A model generated the notes under the pieces. It was not told the DNA's origin and searched no databases. It worked only from the letters and a program-made list of their open reading frames with translations. Below, one piece after another: positions 42,639 through 51,758 of a stretch of DNA of 64,000 bases. This DNA comes from Spirochaetota bacterium (lineage in GTDB: Bacteria; Spirochaetota; Spirochaetia; Treponematales; UBA12059), in NCBI GenBank assembly GCA_022703505.1, contig JAKLDN010000003.1, positions 434,001-498,000 of the forward strand, read 5' to 3'. Position 1 is the first letter of the stretch, and every line of letters starts with the position of its first letter. The translations under genes and the position numbers were made by a program.

Positions 42639-43183
42639 GGTTCCTCCTTCTCGAAGCGCTCCCGATCCAGTTCGTCCAGGCGCGGGAGGTCCGCGATGGA
42701 GTCCAGCCTAAAATACTTGAGGAAATCCTTGGTGGTGCCGTACTGGATGGGCCTTCCGGGGGCGTCCTTCTTCCCCACTTCCTTGATCAGCTCCTTTTCC
42801 AGGAGGAAATGGATCATGGTATCCGCGCCGACCCCCCGGAGAGCCTCGATCTCCGCCCTAGTGACGGGCTGGGAATAGGCTATGATGGAGAGGGTCTCCA
42901 GGGCGGCGCGGGAGAGCTTGGACTCCTTTTTCCGGCCGTAGTGTTCCCGGAGGCCCTCCCAGAGCTCCCGCTTCGGGGCCAGGGTCCAGCCCCCCCCGAT
43001 CCGCACCAGCTCCAGACCGTGGTCCGGGGCCGCCAGGGCCTCCTCCAAGCTCTTCAGGGCGGACTCCACCACGTCCCTGCCCAGCCCGGAGATGCGGACC
43101 AGGGATGTCAGGTCCTGGGGTTCCGGTTCCAGGAAGAGAATGGTCTCCAAGAGAGCGGTCTCACGCTCCAGGCGCACTTCCAT
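42635..43183 (-). CDS. scpB: Segregation and condensation protein B
   Basis: Winged-helix partner of ScpA and Smc in the condensin complex. Features are the N-terminal ALLETILFLEPEPQ, SRAALETLSIIAYSQPVTRAEIEALRGV, then ELIKEVGKKDAPGRPIQYGTT, all typical of ScpB. I start it at ATG 43183 (182 aa), 6 bases after GGGAG; an ATG at 43225 gives 14 more non-conserved residues and lacks a ribosome site. It overlaps scpA by 23 bases. Confidence 0.94.
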   Translation of the reverse strand: MEVRLERETALLETILFLEPEPQDLTSLVRISGLGRDVVESALKSLEEALAAPDHGLELVRIGGGWTLAPKRELWEGLREHYGRKKESKLSRAALETLSIIAYSQPVTRAEIEALRGVGADTMIHFLLEKELIKEVGKKDAPGRPIQYGTTKDFLKYFRLDSIADLPRLDELDRERFEKEEP

Positions 43184-43964
43184 CGAGGGCTCCCGTGTCT
43201 TCGCTTCGTTCGTTTCGCTTGTCATGGCGTCGTATCTGTATGTCTCCGAAGAGCTTGTGCTGAAAGATCGCGATCCAGCGGAGCTTCACGGCTTCCAGGA
43301 CGGCCAGGAAGGCGCAGATCACGTCCAGGGTGGATTTCCGCCGGGTCAGGAGATCCGTGAAGTCGAAGCTCTCGTGTCCGTCCAGGATCTCCTGGATCAG
43401 GGCCAGCTTCTCGTTGATGGAGACCTCCTCGTAGAGGTCGATGATCCGCTCGGAGGAAACCGAGGAGATGAGCCCCGAAAAGGAGATGAGGAGGTCCCAG
43501 ACGTCGATCTTGGTCCACAGCTCCTCCTCCTCCGCGAAGGGAAGGGCCCGTTGGATCTTCTTGCGTTCGATGGTCCATTCGACCTCGAGTTCCTTCTCCT
43601 CCATGAGCTCCGAGAGTTTGCGGAATTTCTGGTACTCGATGAGCTTCTCGATCAGGTCCCGGCGAGGGTCTTCGATCTCGTCGCCCAGATCCACCTCCAC
43701 GGGTAGGAGCATTCGGGACTTGATGTACAGGAGGGTGGAGGCCAGGGAGTAGAACTCCGTGAGCTCTTCCAGGGAGGTCTCGGCGGCCATGTCCAGGTAT
43801 TCGAGGTACTGCTCCGTGATCGAGGCGATGGGGATGTCGTAGATACTCACCTCGTTCTTCTTGATGAGGAAGAGCAGAAGATCCAGGGGACCTTCGAAGT
43901 CCTTGAGGCGGAAGCGCTGGCCCGTGCCCGAGGGCTCGGGGCTGTACTCCGATAAGTCCGACAT
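43161..43964 (-). CDS. scpA: Segregation and condensation protein A
   Basis: Kleisin subunit bridging Smc heads. The N-terminal DFEGPLDLLLFLIKKNEVSIYDIPI and the ASTLLYIKSRMLLP motif are diagnostic, and the C-terminal winged helix (ESFDFTDLLTRRKSTLDVICAFLAVLEAVKL) binds Smc. The 267 aa are normal. It is the first gene of the scpA-scpB-rluB-cmk/rpsA-activator-TPR operon. Upstream lies a large hairpin and then folK on the same strand. Confidence 0.95.
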   Translation of the reverse strand: MSDLSEYSPEPSGTGQRFRLKDFEGPLDLLLFLIKKNEVSIYDIPIASITEQYLEYLDMAAETSLEELTEFYSLASTLLYIKSRMLLPVEVDLGDEIEDPRRDLIEKLIEYQKFRKLSELMEEKELEVEWTIERKKIQRALPFAEEEELWTKIDVWDLLISFSGLISSVSSERIIDLYEEVSINEKLALIQEILDGHESFDFTDLLTRRKSTLDVICAFLAVLEAVKLRWIAIFQHKLFGDIQIRRHDKRNERSEDTGALDGSAPGA

Positions 43965-43998
43965 GGTGTAGGGTACCGAACCCCTTTAATGGGATTTC

Positions 43999-44037
43999 GC
44001 CGCCCTGCGGCGGCCGTACGCGGAGCCGCAGGGCGGC
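43999..44037 (-). terminator. Large hairpin between folK and scpA
   Basis: A 13-bp GC-rich stem (43999-44011 with 44025-44037) around a 13-base loop, plus a second near-palindrome at about 44050-44075. On the minus strand it follows folK and precedes scpA. The downstream sequence lacks a U-run, so termination would be inefficient or factor-dependent. It may separate the recA-folK and scpA transcripts. Confidence 0.45.
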
Positions 44038-44084
44038 GGCCGTGCGCGGCTCCCGGGATCGGCCGATTCCGGGAGGCGAAGGGA

Positions 44085-44576
44085 TTATAGTCCGGCCTCC
44101 CCTTCCAGGTAAATACCTTGGTCGGGGAGCGCGGCGGCCAGCTCCGCGAAAGGCCTGTCCGTGCGGGGATCGACCAGACCGGGGGCCAGTTCCAGGAGGG
44201 GCACCAGGGCGAAGAGCCGTTCCGGAAGCCCCGGATGCGGCACGACGAGGTCCGGGAGGTCCAGGACGGCGTCCCCGTACAGGAGGATGTCGATGTCCAG
44301 GGTCCGGGGGCCCTTCCGGATCTCCCGGGATCGGTCCCGGCCGTGTCCCGCCTCCACCCCCTGGACGGCGGCCAGGAGCTCCCGGGGCCCCAGAAAGGTG
44401 CGGCCGATGACGACCGCGTTCAGGAAGGGCGGCTGGTCCTCCAGGTACCGGGGGCGCGTCCGGTAGAAGGAGGAGATCCGGGCGTCCCGAAGGAAGGCTG
44501 CCAAGGAGCGGAAGGCGGACCGGAAGGCCGCAGCCGTATCCCCGACGTTCCCGCCGAGCCCCAGGAAAACCTCCAC
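44085..44576 (-). CDS. folK: 6-hydroxymethyl-7,8-dihydropterin pyrophosphokinase
   Basis: Transfers pyrophosphate from ATP to the pterin in folate synthesis. VFLGLGGNVGDT at the N terminus, SSFYRTRP, RKGPRTLDIDILLYGD with the metal-binding Asp pair, and PHPGLPERLFALVPLLELAP are all HPPK signatures. GTG 44576 gives 163 aa, the usual size. A CTG at 44600, overlapping the recA TGA and 6 bases after GAGGG, would add 8 residues and is an alternative. It is cotranscribed with recA. Confidence 0.93.
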   Translation of the reverse strand: MEVFLGLGGNVGDTAAAFRSAFRSLAAFLRDARISSFYRTRPRYLEDQPPFLNAVVIGRTFLGPRELLAAVQGVEAGHGRDRSREIRKGPRTLDIDILLYGDAVLDLPDLVVPHPGLPERLFALVPLLELAPGLVDPRTDRPFAELAAALPDQGIYLEGEAGL

Positions 44577-44596
44577 CCCGGACGAAGCGGCCCCGC

Positions 44597-45835
44597 TCAG
44601 AAGAGACCCTCGTCGTCCGCCGAAGGTCCGGCCGAAGGTCCGGCCGAAGGTTTCGCGGCCGCGGTCTTGGCAGCGGGCGGGCGGCCCACGGGCCGTGCGG
44701 GCGGGGTCTCCGCCGCGGTCTCCCCCCGGGGACGTGCCCCCGCTTCCGGGCGAGCGGGGGCGGCTTTCCCGGCGCCCGGCTTGGCGTCCCCGGCGGCCTC
44801 GTCCTTCTTGCCGAAGATGAGCTGGCGGAGCTTCCTCTCGAGTTCGTCCGCCAGGTCCGGGTTCTGTTCCAGGTAGATCTTCACGTTGTCCCGGCCCTGG
44901 CCGATCTTCTCCTCGCCCCAGGTGTACCAGGCGCCCTTCTTGTCCACCACGTTGTACTTGACCGCCGCGTCGATGAGACTTCCCAGCCGGGAGACGCCCT
45001 TGCCGAACATGATTTCCATCTCCACCTTCCGGAAGGGAGGGGCAACCTTGTTCTTCACGACCTTGACCCGGACCTTGTTTCCGATAGCGTCCTCGTCGGC
45101 GCCCTTGTCGATGGTCTCGATCTTGCGGACCTCCAGGCGCACGGAGGCGTAGAACTTTAGGGCGTTCCCCCCCGTGGTGGTCTCGGGATTCCCGAACATG
45201 ACCCCGATCTTCATGCGGATCTGGTTGATGAAGACCAGGATGGTCTTGGACTTGCCTATGGTGGCGGTCAGCTTCCGCAGGGCCTGGCTCATCAGACGGG
45301 CCTGCAGGCCCACGTGGGCGTCCCCCATGTCCCCCTCGATCTCGGCCTGGGGGGTGAGGGCGGCCACGGAATCCACCACGATGACGTCCACGGCCCCGGA
45401 GCGCACCAGGGATTCCGCGATCTCCAGGGCCTGCTCCCCGTTGTCCGGCTGGGAAACCCAGAGTTCGTCGATGTTGACGCCCAGGTTTCGGGCGTAGATG
45501 GGGTCCAGGGCGTGTTCCGCGTCGATGAAGGCCGCGATCCCCCCCAGCTTCTGGGCCTCCGCGATGACGTGGAGGGCCAGGGTTGTCTTGCCCGAGGATT
45601 CGGGGCCGTAGATCTCCACGATCCGGCCCCTCGGGTAGCCCCCCACGCCCAGGGCCTCGTCCAGGAGGATCGACCCGGAGGGGATGACCTCCACCCCCTG
45701 GGCGCTGGCGTGGGTGCCCAGCTTCATCAGGGACCCCAGTCCGAACTGCTTCTCTATCTGCAGGCGGGCCGCCTCCAGGGCCTTGAGCTTCTCGCCCGCG
45801 TCCCCCGGGGCTCCTTCCGCGTCGTTGCGTGCCAT
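44597..45835 (-). CDS. recA: Recombinase RecA
   Basis: DNA strand-exchange protein and SOS coprotease. Walker [10 protein letters not shown], the catalytic Glu block [10 protein letters not shown], loop L2 [22 protein letters not shown] and the C-terminal [10 protein letters not shown] are intact. It is 412 aa, about 60 longer than E. coli RecA, because of a low-complexity Ala/Pro/Lys tail (about residues 340-412) that contains short DNA repeats. AGGAGG lies 5 bases before the ATG. I did not find a recognisable SOS box upstream. Confidence 0.98.
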   Translation of the reverse strand: MARNDAEGAPGDAGEKLKALEAARLQIEKQFGLGSLMKLGTHASAQGVEVIPSGSILLDEALGVGGYPRGRIVEIYGPESSGKTTLALHVIAEAQKLGGIAAFIDAEHALDPIYARNLGVNIDELWVSQPDNGEQALEIAESLVRSGAVDVIVVDSVAALTPQAEIEGDMGDAHVGLQARLMSQALRKLTATIGKSKTILVFINQIRMKIGVMFGNPETTTGGNALKFYASVRLEVRKIETIDKGADEDAIGNKVRVKVVKNKVAPPFRKVEMEIMFGKGVSRLGSLIDAAVKYNVVDKKGAWYTWGEEKIGQGRDNVKIYLEQNPDLADELERKLRQLIFGKKDEAAGDAKPGAGKAAPARPEAGARPRGETAAETPPARPVGRPPAAKTAAAKPSAGPSAGPSADDEGLF

Positions 45836-45922
45836 GGTATCCTCCTGATGCCGAAACCGCCTCGACCGGGCCCCGGCGCTTGCTTCGCCAGCAGCGGTCG
45901 ACCGTCTTTTTCGATCGGCTCA

Positions 45923-45951
45923 ACTATACACGGGATTCGCCGACTAGGAAA
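45923..45951 (-). promoter_or_regulatory. Possible recA promoter
   Basis: On the minus strand TATAGT (45928-45923) is preceded after 17 bases by TTTCCT (45951-45946). The -10 is good and the -35 poor, as often seen for regulated promoters. It would give a leader of about 80 bases before ATG 45835, in the gap shared with the divergent ggt-like gene. Confidence 0.4.
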
Positions 45952-45979
45952 GCGGATCCGCGGGTCCGGAGGACGCAGC

Positions 45980-47599
45980 ATGGACTTCGATCCGAACCGC
46001 CGTCCCTACCCTTCCCTGCGGTACCCGATCTACGCGAACCGGGGGATGGTCGCCGCCTCCTCCCCCCAGGCCTCCGCCGCGGGGCTCCAGGCCCTCCGGT
46101 CCGGAGGGAACGCCGTGGACGCGGCGGTGGCGGCCGCGGCGACCCTGACCGTGACCGAACCGACGGCCAACGGGATCGGCGGGGACGCCTTCGCCCTGGT
46201 CTGGATCGAAAAGGACCGTCGCCTATACGGACTCAACGCCTCGGGCCGGGCTCCGTCCGGGATTTCCATCGAAGCGGTGCTGGCCCGGAATCCCCCGGGA
46301 GAAAGGATGCCGGCCCTGGGATGGCTGCCCGTCCTGGTGCCCGGGATCCCCAAGGCCTGGGCTTCCCTGGTACGCCGCTTCGGCCGCCGTTCCCTGGGGG
46401 AGGCCCTGGAGCCCGCGGCGGAATATGCCGAGGGGGGTTATCCCGCAGGCCCCGTCCTTGCGGGAGCCTGGCAACGTTCCTTCGACCGGTATTCCCGGGA
46501 ATGCCGGGGGCCCGAGTTCGCCGAATGGTTCCGGGTCTTCGCCCCCGAAGGACGTCCTCCTGCCCCGGGCCGGATCGTGCGCCTCCCGGACCACGCCCGC
46601 ACCCTGAGGTCCCTGGGAGCCTCGGATTCCGAATCCTTCTACCGGGGCGACCTTGCGGACCGTATCGTACGGGACTCCGAAGAGTTCGGCGGTTTCCTCC
46701 GCAAGCCGGACCTGGAAGGCTACGAGGCCGAGTGGGTCGATCCCATCTCCGTCGCGTACCGGGGATACGAGGTCTGCGAGATCCCCCCGAACGGCCAGGG
46801 CATCGTGGCCCTGATGGCCTTGAACATCCTGAAGGGGTTTCCGGCGGCCCGGGAGCCCTCGCCGGAGGATTACCACCGCTCCTGGGAGGCCATGAAGCTG
46901 GCCTTCGCGGACGGCACGGCCCATGTCACGGATCCCGGGAGCATGAGCGTTTTCCCCCGGGACCTGCTATCCCCGGACTACGGGGCCCTGCGCGCCCGGG
47001 AGATCGGGGAGGCCGCACGGATCCATCCCCCCGCCGCCCCCGGACGGTCCGGCACGGTCTACCTCTGCACCGCCGACGGGAACGGCAACATGGTTTCCTA
47101 CATCCAGAGCAACTACTTGGGCTTCGGCTCCGGCGTCGTGGTCAGGGGAACCGGGATCGCCTTGCAGAACCGGGGCTTCGATTTTTCCCTGGATCCCCGC
47201 CACGTCAACCGACTGGAGCCGGGAAAACGGACCTACCACACCATCATCCCCGGTTTCCTGATGAAGGACGGCCGCGCCGTCGGTCCCTTCGGGGTGATGG
47301 GGGGCTACATGCAGCCCCAGGGCCATGTTCAGGTCGTGCGGAACCTCCTGGACTACGGCCTCGACCCCCAGCAGGCCCTGGATGCCCCCCGGTGGCAGTG
47401 GACCGAGGGTCTGCGCTTCCTCGTGGAGGAGGGCTTCCCGCGAGAGGCCGCGGAGGAGCTGGCCCGGCGGGGCCACGAGGTGGCCGTATCCCGGGACACC
47501 GCCACCTTCGGCCGAGGCCAGATCATCCTGCGACTTCCGGGGGGCACTCTGGTCGGCGGCACCGAAGGGCGGACGGACAGCAACATCGCCTGCTGGTGA
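45980..47599 (+). CDS. Gamma-glutamyltransferase-like Ntn hydrolase
   Basis: A 539-aa Ntn-hydrolase of the GGT family. The large-subunit start (GMVAASSPQASAAGLQALRSGGNAVDAAVAAA) and NGIGGDAFALVW are canonical. The predicted self-cleavage nucleophile is Thr in RSGTVYLCTADGNGNMVSYIQSN, and a typical FGVMGGYMQPQGHVQVV follows. There is no signal peptide, so unlike periplasmic GGT it is probably cytoplasmic; relatives of this kind include cephalosporin-acylase-like and CapD-like enzymes. It is transcribed alone, divergent from recA and convergent with lolE. Confidence 0.85.
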   Translation: MDFDPNRRPYPSLRYPIYANRGMVAASSPQASAAGLQALRSGGNAVDAAVAAAATLTVTEPTANGIGGDAFALVWIEKDRRLYGLNASGRAPSGISIEAVLARNPPGERMPALGWLPVLVPGIPKAWASLVRRFGRRSLGEALEPAAEYAEGGYPAGPVLAGAWQRSFDRYSRECRGPEFAEWFRVFAPEGRPPAPGRIVRLPDHARTLRSLGASDSESFYRGDLADRIVRDSEEFGGFLRKPDLEGYEAEWVDPISVAYRGYEVCEIPPNGQGIVALMALNILKGFPAAREPSPEDYHRSWEAMKLAFADGTAHVTDPGSMSVFPRDLLSPDYGALRAREIGEAARIHPPAAPGRSGTVYLCTADGNGNMVSYIQSNYLGFGSGVVVRGTGIALQNRGFDFSLDPRHVNRLEPGKRTYHTIIPGFLMKDGRAVGPFGVMGGYMQPQGHVQVVRNLLDYGLDPQQALDAPRWQWTEGLRFLVEEGFPREAAEELARRGHEVAVSRDTATFGRGQIILRLPGGTLVGGTEGRTDSNIACW

Positions 47600-47634
47600 G
47601 CTCCGGGTCCGACGGGAGGGATCGCCGGCCCGGC

Positions 47635-48963
47635 CTACCGCCTGCGGAGTATCTCCAGGGGGGATAGGGCCGCGGCCTTCCGTGCGGGCAGGAGGGAGGC
47701 CAAGTAGGAGAGGAAGAGTGCCGCTGCCAGAATGCCCCCCAAGGCGCGGTAGTCCAGGACCACGGGAATGCTCTCCAGGTAGTAGTCGGGATTCAGGATC
47801 CTGACCACGGGAGCCGGAAGCGCCCGGGCCGACTCGTCCAGGAAGGGCCAGGCGAGGGCGTGGAACAGGGCCGACGCCCCGGCCAGGACGCGCTCCAGAG
47901 ACGCGATCAGTTCGTTCACGTGCACCGCCGCCAGGATCCCCAGGGCGGTCCCCAAAAGGGATCCCGCGAAACCCAGGATCATTCCGCCGGCCACGAAGAC
48001 CCTTCCGATGTCCTTGGGTGTCGCTCCCAGGCCCTTCAGGATGGCGATTTCGTGGGATCTCTCGGTCACCAGGGTGACCAGGGCGCTGGAGATGTTCACC
48101 GCCGCGACCGCCACGGTCAGCCCCATGATCAGGAGCAGGAGGTAGCGGGTGGTCCGGAAGGACTCGTAGAGGTTCCTCTCGGTCTGGGGCCAGGGCTGTA
48201 CGGCCCACCCCTCGGGAAGCGCTGCACGGATCCTCTCGACGACGATGTCCAAGGGAGCGAAGGGATCCGCGACCTTGACCCCCAGGATCGTCCGGGAGGT
48301 GTCCGAAGTAAGGTAGCGGCCCGAGGAATCCCGGGGCACCAGGAACCAGCGGGAATCCAGGTCCCGGTACCCGGAGGAGACGATCCCGCGCACCCGGAAG
48401 ACGCTGACCCGGGGGACGATCGTGTCGCCCCTCCGGGACCGGACGCTGATCAGGCTCACCGTGCTCCCCGGCTCCGCCCCCAGGTCCCGGGCCAGTTCGC
48501 TGCCCAGGATCACGTCGTTGGGACCGGACAGCGCCGCCTCACCCGACAGGATCCCCAGGTAGGAACGGGTTCCCTCGTCCGCTAGGAATCCGGGATCCAC
48601 CGCCCGCACCAGGGCCCCGCCGCGCCGGCCCTTCGAAAAGGCCACCCCCACCGCCTGGGTCTCCGCCCAGGCGCCCCGAACCCCGGGCAGCCCGTCTAGG
48701 GCGGACAGGGCGTCCCGGACCGAACTCTCCCCCTGGCCACGGAACGGTACGCACTGGATATGGTAGGAGGACAGCTCGATGTACCGGGACGTGATGCCCT
48801 GGATCATCCCGTCCGCCACCACCAGGGTGACGATGAGGGGCACCATGCTGACCGCCACGGAGAGCACGGCCCCGCGCAGGGTCCGCCGGGCCAGGTCCCG
48901 CTCGTCGCTCCTGCGTCCGAGGATGTTCCGCAGGGCCAGGAAGAGGACGGGGCCGGCCTTCAC
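47635..48963 (-). CDS. lolE: LolE-like lipoprotein-release permease subunit
   Basis: A 442-aa FtsX-type membrane protein with one N-terminal helix, a large periplasmic domain (about residues 55-270) and three C-terminal helices with the ERSHEIAILKGLGATPKDI coupling motif that contacts the ATPase. It ends PARKAAALSPLEILRRR, as in the Lol/MacB group. It overlaps lolD by 4 bases and is the last gene of the operon. It would extract outer-membrane lipoproteins from the inner membrane. The C/E assignment is arbitrary between the two paralogues. Confidence 0.85.
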   Translation of the reverse strand: MKAGPVLFLALRNILGRRSDERDLARRTLRGAVLSVAVSMVPLIVTLVVADGMIQGITSRYIELSSYHIQCVPFRGQGESSVRDALSALDGLPGVRGAWAETQAVGVAFSKGRRGGALVRAVDPGFLADEGTRSYLGILSGEAALSGPNDVILGSELARDLGAEPGSTVSLISVRSRRGDTIVPRVSVFRVRGIVSSGYRDLDSRWFLVPRDSSGRYLTSDTSRTILGVKVADPFAPLDIVVERIRAALPEGWAVQPWPQTERNLYESFRTTRYLLLLIMGLTVAVAAVNISSALVTLVTERSHEIAILKGLGATPKDIGRVFVAGGMILGFAGSLLGTALGILAAVHVNELIASLERVLAGASALFHALAWPFLDESARALPAPVVRILNPDYYLESIPVVLDYRALGGILAAALFLSYLASLLPARKAAALSPLEILRRR

Positions 48964-49640
48964 GGGGCTTCGATCTCCCCCTCGGTCAGGCGGAAACGCT
49001 GGTCCGTCCGGGAGGCGAAGCGCGCGTCGTGGGTCACGACCACGAGGGTGGCGCCGTACCCGGGCGCCAGGCCCAGGAGGAGGTCCTCCACGGCCCGGGC
49101 GTTCGCCTCGTCCAGGTTGCCCGTGGGCTCGTCCGCCAGGATCACCGAGGGACGGTTGACCAGGGCGCGGGCGATGGCAGCCCGCTGGCGTTCCCCCCCG
49201 GAGAGCTTCCCGGGGTACTGGTTCTTCCGGTCCCCCAGGCCCAGGTCAGCAAGGAGCGCCGCGGCCCGGTCGAAGGCCTCCGCCCGGGACAGGCCGCGCA
49301 TGTAGGCCGGCAGGGCGACGTTCTCCAGGGCCGTGAAATCCTTGAGCAGGTAGTGGAACTGGAACACGAAACCCACGAAGGAGGAACGGTATTCCGAGAG
49401 CCCGTCCTCCCCCAGTTCGTGGAGGTTCCAGGGCCCCACCCGGACCCGGCCGCCCCCCGGGGAATCCAGGCCCCCCAGGATGGACAGGAGGGTCGTCTTG
49501 CCGCAGCCGCTGGGCCCTGTGATGGAGGCCGTGGAACCGGCCTCCACGGTCAGGTCGACGGAGCGCAGGATATGAAGCTCCTCCGCGTCGGTCTTGAAGG
49601 TCTTGCTCAAGTCCTCGCATACGATGATCGCTTCACTCAT
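48960..49640 (-). CDS. lolD: LolD-like ABC transporter ATPase
   Basis: A 226-aa ATPase powering lipoprotein release. Walker A GPSGCGKTT, Q-loop FVFQFHYLLKDFTALENV, signature LSGGERQR, Walker B VILADEPTGNLD and H-loop VVVTHDARFA are all present. The LKDFTALENVALP segment is typical of the LolD/MacB subfamily. It overlaps lolC by 8 bases and lolE by 4 bases, giving strict coupling of the three subunits. Confidence 0.93.
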   Translation of the reverse strand: MSEAIIVCEDLSKTFKTDAEELHILRSVDLTVEAGSTASITGPSGCGKTTLLSILGGLDSPGGGRVRVGPWNLHELGEDGLSEYRSSFVGFVFQFHYLLKDFTALENVALPAYMRGLSRAEAFDRAAALLADLGLGDRKNQYPGKLSGGERQRAAIARALVNRPSVILADEPTGNLDEANARAVEDLLLGLAPGYGATLVVVTHDARFASRTDQRFRLTEGEIEAP

Positions 49641-50940
49641 TCCTCAGGACCTCCGCGGGCCGGAACGCCAGCACCCGTCGGGACGCCGCCCAGGCGGCCG
49701 CGGCCGCGCTGGAAGCTCCCGCGCCGTAGATGAACAGGATCTCCTCGAATACCACCCGGGCAGGTATGCGGACCAGGTAGAAATACGCGGGGGAAAAGAC
49801 CTGGAAGTCCCCGCTTCCGCCGGCCCGGGATAGGGCGCTGCCCAGACGGAGTACGGCGTTCACCAGGGCTTCCGCGGCCGCGAATACCTCGTTCACGTTC
49901 ATCGTGACCGCCAGGCCGGCCGCCAGGCCGCAGGTCGCCCCCAGAAACCCCGTCACCAGGCCGTCCAGGACGAAGATGGAGCGAACCGTCCGGGCGGAGC
50001 CTCCGAGGGCCTTCAGGACGGCGATGTCCTCCATCTTCTCGAAGACCGTCCGGCGCAGGGAATGGAAGATGTTTACCGCCACGACCAGGAAGATGAGCCC
50101 CACCAACAGCATCATGGCCGTCTTCTCCATGCGCAGGGCTCCGAAGAAGGACCGGTTGTAGGTCCTCCAGGTCACGATCCTGTCCACGGGAAGCCCGTAT
50201 CGGGAGGGCAGCCTTTCCGCGAACCCCTCGTCGCCGAAGCGGTCCTTGAGCTTGACGCCCAGGACCAGGTTCACGGGGCCGCCGAAAGCCCGGGAGGTCT
50301 CGAAGGTCACGAATCCCAGGCCGTAATCGAAGGCGTAGTATCCGCTGTGGAACACCTCCGTAACCCTCACCCGGACCGTGGACGCTTCGACCCCCTCCTC
50401 GGCGGAGGCGCGGACGGTCAGGAGGCTGACCTCGTCCCCCGGAAGGACATCCAGCTGGCGGGCCAGCTCCGCGCCCACCACGATGCCGCCGGGAGAGGAA
50501 CCCGGAAACGGTGCGGAGCCCAGACCGAGTCGATCCGTCAGGGCGGGGTCCCGCGTCCCCGCGTCTTCGGGCAGGGCCTTGACGCGGAGCGGGTATGCCC
50601 TGCCGGAGGGACCCAGGGCCACGGTCTCGAAGTCCGCGAACGGGAGGGCCGCGGAAACCGCCGGGTCCTCGCGGAGCTGGTCCGCAAGGAGCCCCGGTTC
50701 CTGTCCGGAGGGATCCTCCGCGGCCAGGGAGATCCGGACGTGGTGGCTGTCCACCTCCAGGATCGAATCGATGAAGCCCGACTGGAACCCGTTCATCACC
50801 CCCAGGACCACGACCAGGGTTCCCGTCCCCACCGCAATCCCCAGGGCCGCCAGGAGGAAGGACGCGGCTCCGCCCTTGACTCTACGGGCGCGGAAATACC
50901 GGAGGGCCACGAAGGCCGCCCAGGAGGCTGTCCCTTTCAT
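49633..50940 (-). CDS. lolC: LolC-like lipoprotein-release permease subunit
   Basis: A 435-aa FtsX-type permease: N-terminal FVALRYFRARRVKGGAASF, first helix with GVMNGFQSGF (LolC/LolE signature region), a periplasmic domain (about residues 50-260), then three helices with EKMEDIAVLKALGGSARTV as coupling helix. It overlaps the upstream secreted repeat protein by ATGA and lolD by 8 bases. Two separate permeases plus one ATPase match LolCDE rather than LolDF. The substrates would include the many lipoproteins typical of spirochaetes. Confidence 0.87.
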   Translation of the reverse strand: MKGTASWAAFVALRYFRARRVKGGAASFLLAALGIAVGTGTLVVVLGVMNGFQSGFIDSILEVDSHHVRISLAAEDPSGQEPGLLADQLREDPAVSAALPFADFETVALGPSGRAYPLRVKALPEDAGTRDPALTDRLGLGSAPFPGSSPGGIVVGAELARQLDVLPGDEVSLLTVRASAEEGVEASTVRVRVTEVFHSGYYAFDYGLGFVTFETSRAFGGPVNLVLGVKLKDRFGDEGFAERLPSRYGLPVDRIVTWRTYNRSFFGALRMEKTAMMLLVGLIFLVVAVNIFHSLRRTVFEKMEDIAVLKALGGSARTVRSIFVLDGLVTGFLGATCGLAAGLAVTMNVNEVFAAAEALVNAVLRLGSALSRAGGSGDFQVFSPAYFYLVRIPARVVFEEILFIYGAGASSAAAAAWAASRRVLAFRPAEVLRNE

Positions 50941-51758
50941 GGAGCCGTCCGAACCCGGGCCAGCCGACCTTCCCTGTAGATCTCCTCACGGGTCAGGCGG
51001 CCGTCCTTCAGGAAGGTCCGGGCGAACAGGATCCCGCCGTCGAACCTCTCCTCCACGGAGCTTCCGTCGGGGTTCCGAAGGATCCTCAGGACCAGGGCAC
51101 CCGTGGAGTCCGTGCGTTCCTCCGTCTCGGTCCCGTCCTCGCCGTAGGAGAAGCGGACCCGCCGCTCGCTCCGGCCCTCCAGGATGCGGAGGCCGACCGG
51201 CCGGTCCCGTTCGTCCCATTCGTAGAGGGTGACCGTCTCGGGTCCGTCGGCCGTGGAGAGGCTCTCCCTCGCAGGGAGACCCCGCTCGCCGTACTCGGTC
51301 CTGCGTTTCCAGCCCTCCCCGGGCCGGTCCTCCTCCACGACCGAGGGCGAGCGGGAATCCCCACGGTAGGTGTAGGTCCTTCGGAAGAGCAGGATCGATC
51401 CGTTCCTTGATTCCTCGAGCTCCAGGACCCCGTCCGGCCGGTACACGCGGAAGGAGAGGTCCCCCTCGGGATACCCGAGCCATTCCCGGCCGCCGGAGCC
51501 TCCGGTCCGCACCGAGCGGCCGTCGGGTAAGGAGATCCGGACATCGACCACCCGTCCTTCCGAGTCCCGGATGTAGGTCTCCCGCCGGAGTTCGACGCCC
51601 TCGGGAGTCGTGACCACGGCTCCCGTGACCGTGCCGGCGGCAAGGACATACCGAAAAATCTCCTCCGGGGCCGCGGGGGCGGACTCCTGGGCGCGGAGAC
51701 CGGGCGCCGCCAACAGAAGAAGCGGCACCCAGGACGCGCGGAGGCGCCGGAGGCTCAG
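50937..51758 (-). CDS. Secreted YD/MORN-like repeat protein, unknown
   Basis: A 273-aa protein with a signal peptide ([24 protein letters not shown], shown in parts: basic RRLR, hydrophobic PLLLLAA, cleavage near LRAQ) and repeated beta-hairpin units such as YIRDSEGRVVDVRI, LYEWDERDRPVGLRI, FLKDGRLTREEIY, akin to YD or YwqK-type repeats. No ATG/GTG/TTG gives a sensible signal peptide; CTG 51758 overlaps the ftsY TGA, has GGGAGG about 6 bases upstream and supplies the basic n-region. It overlaps lolC by ATGA. Function unknown, but position suggests an envelope role. Confidence 0.72.
   Translation of the reverse strand: MSLRRLRASWVPLLLLAAPGLRAQESAPAAPEEIFRYVLAAGTVTGAVVTTPEGVELRRETYIRDSEGRVVDVRISLPDGRSVRTGGSGGREWLGYPEGDLSFRVYRPDGVLELEESRNGSILLFRRTYTYRGDSRSPSVVEEDRPGEGWKRRTEYGERGLPARESLSTADGPETVTLYEWDERDRPVGLRILEGRSERRVRFSYGEDGTETEERTDSTGALVLRILRNPDGSSVEERFDGGILFARTFLKDGRLTREEIYREGRLARVRTAP

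Noticed and set aside
44085-45923. A 612-codon minus-strand frame spanning recA and folK
   Set aside because: Only its last 163 codons are folK; the rest is a shadow of recA in another frame.
45836-45979. SOS/LexA box upstream of recA
   Set aside because: I looked for the common LexA operators (CTGT-type and GAAC-type) and saw no convincing match, so regulation by LexA is not claimed.
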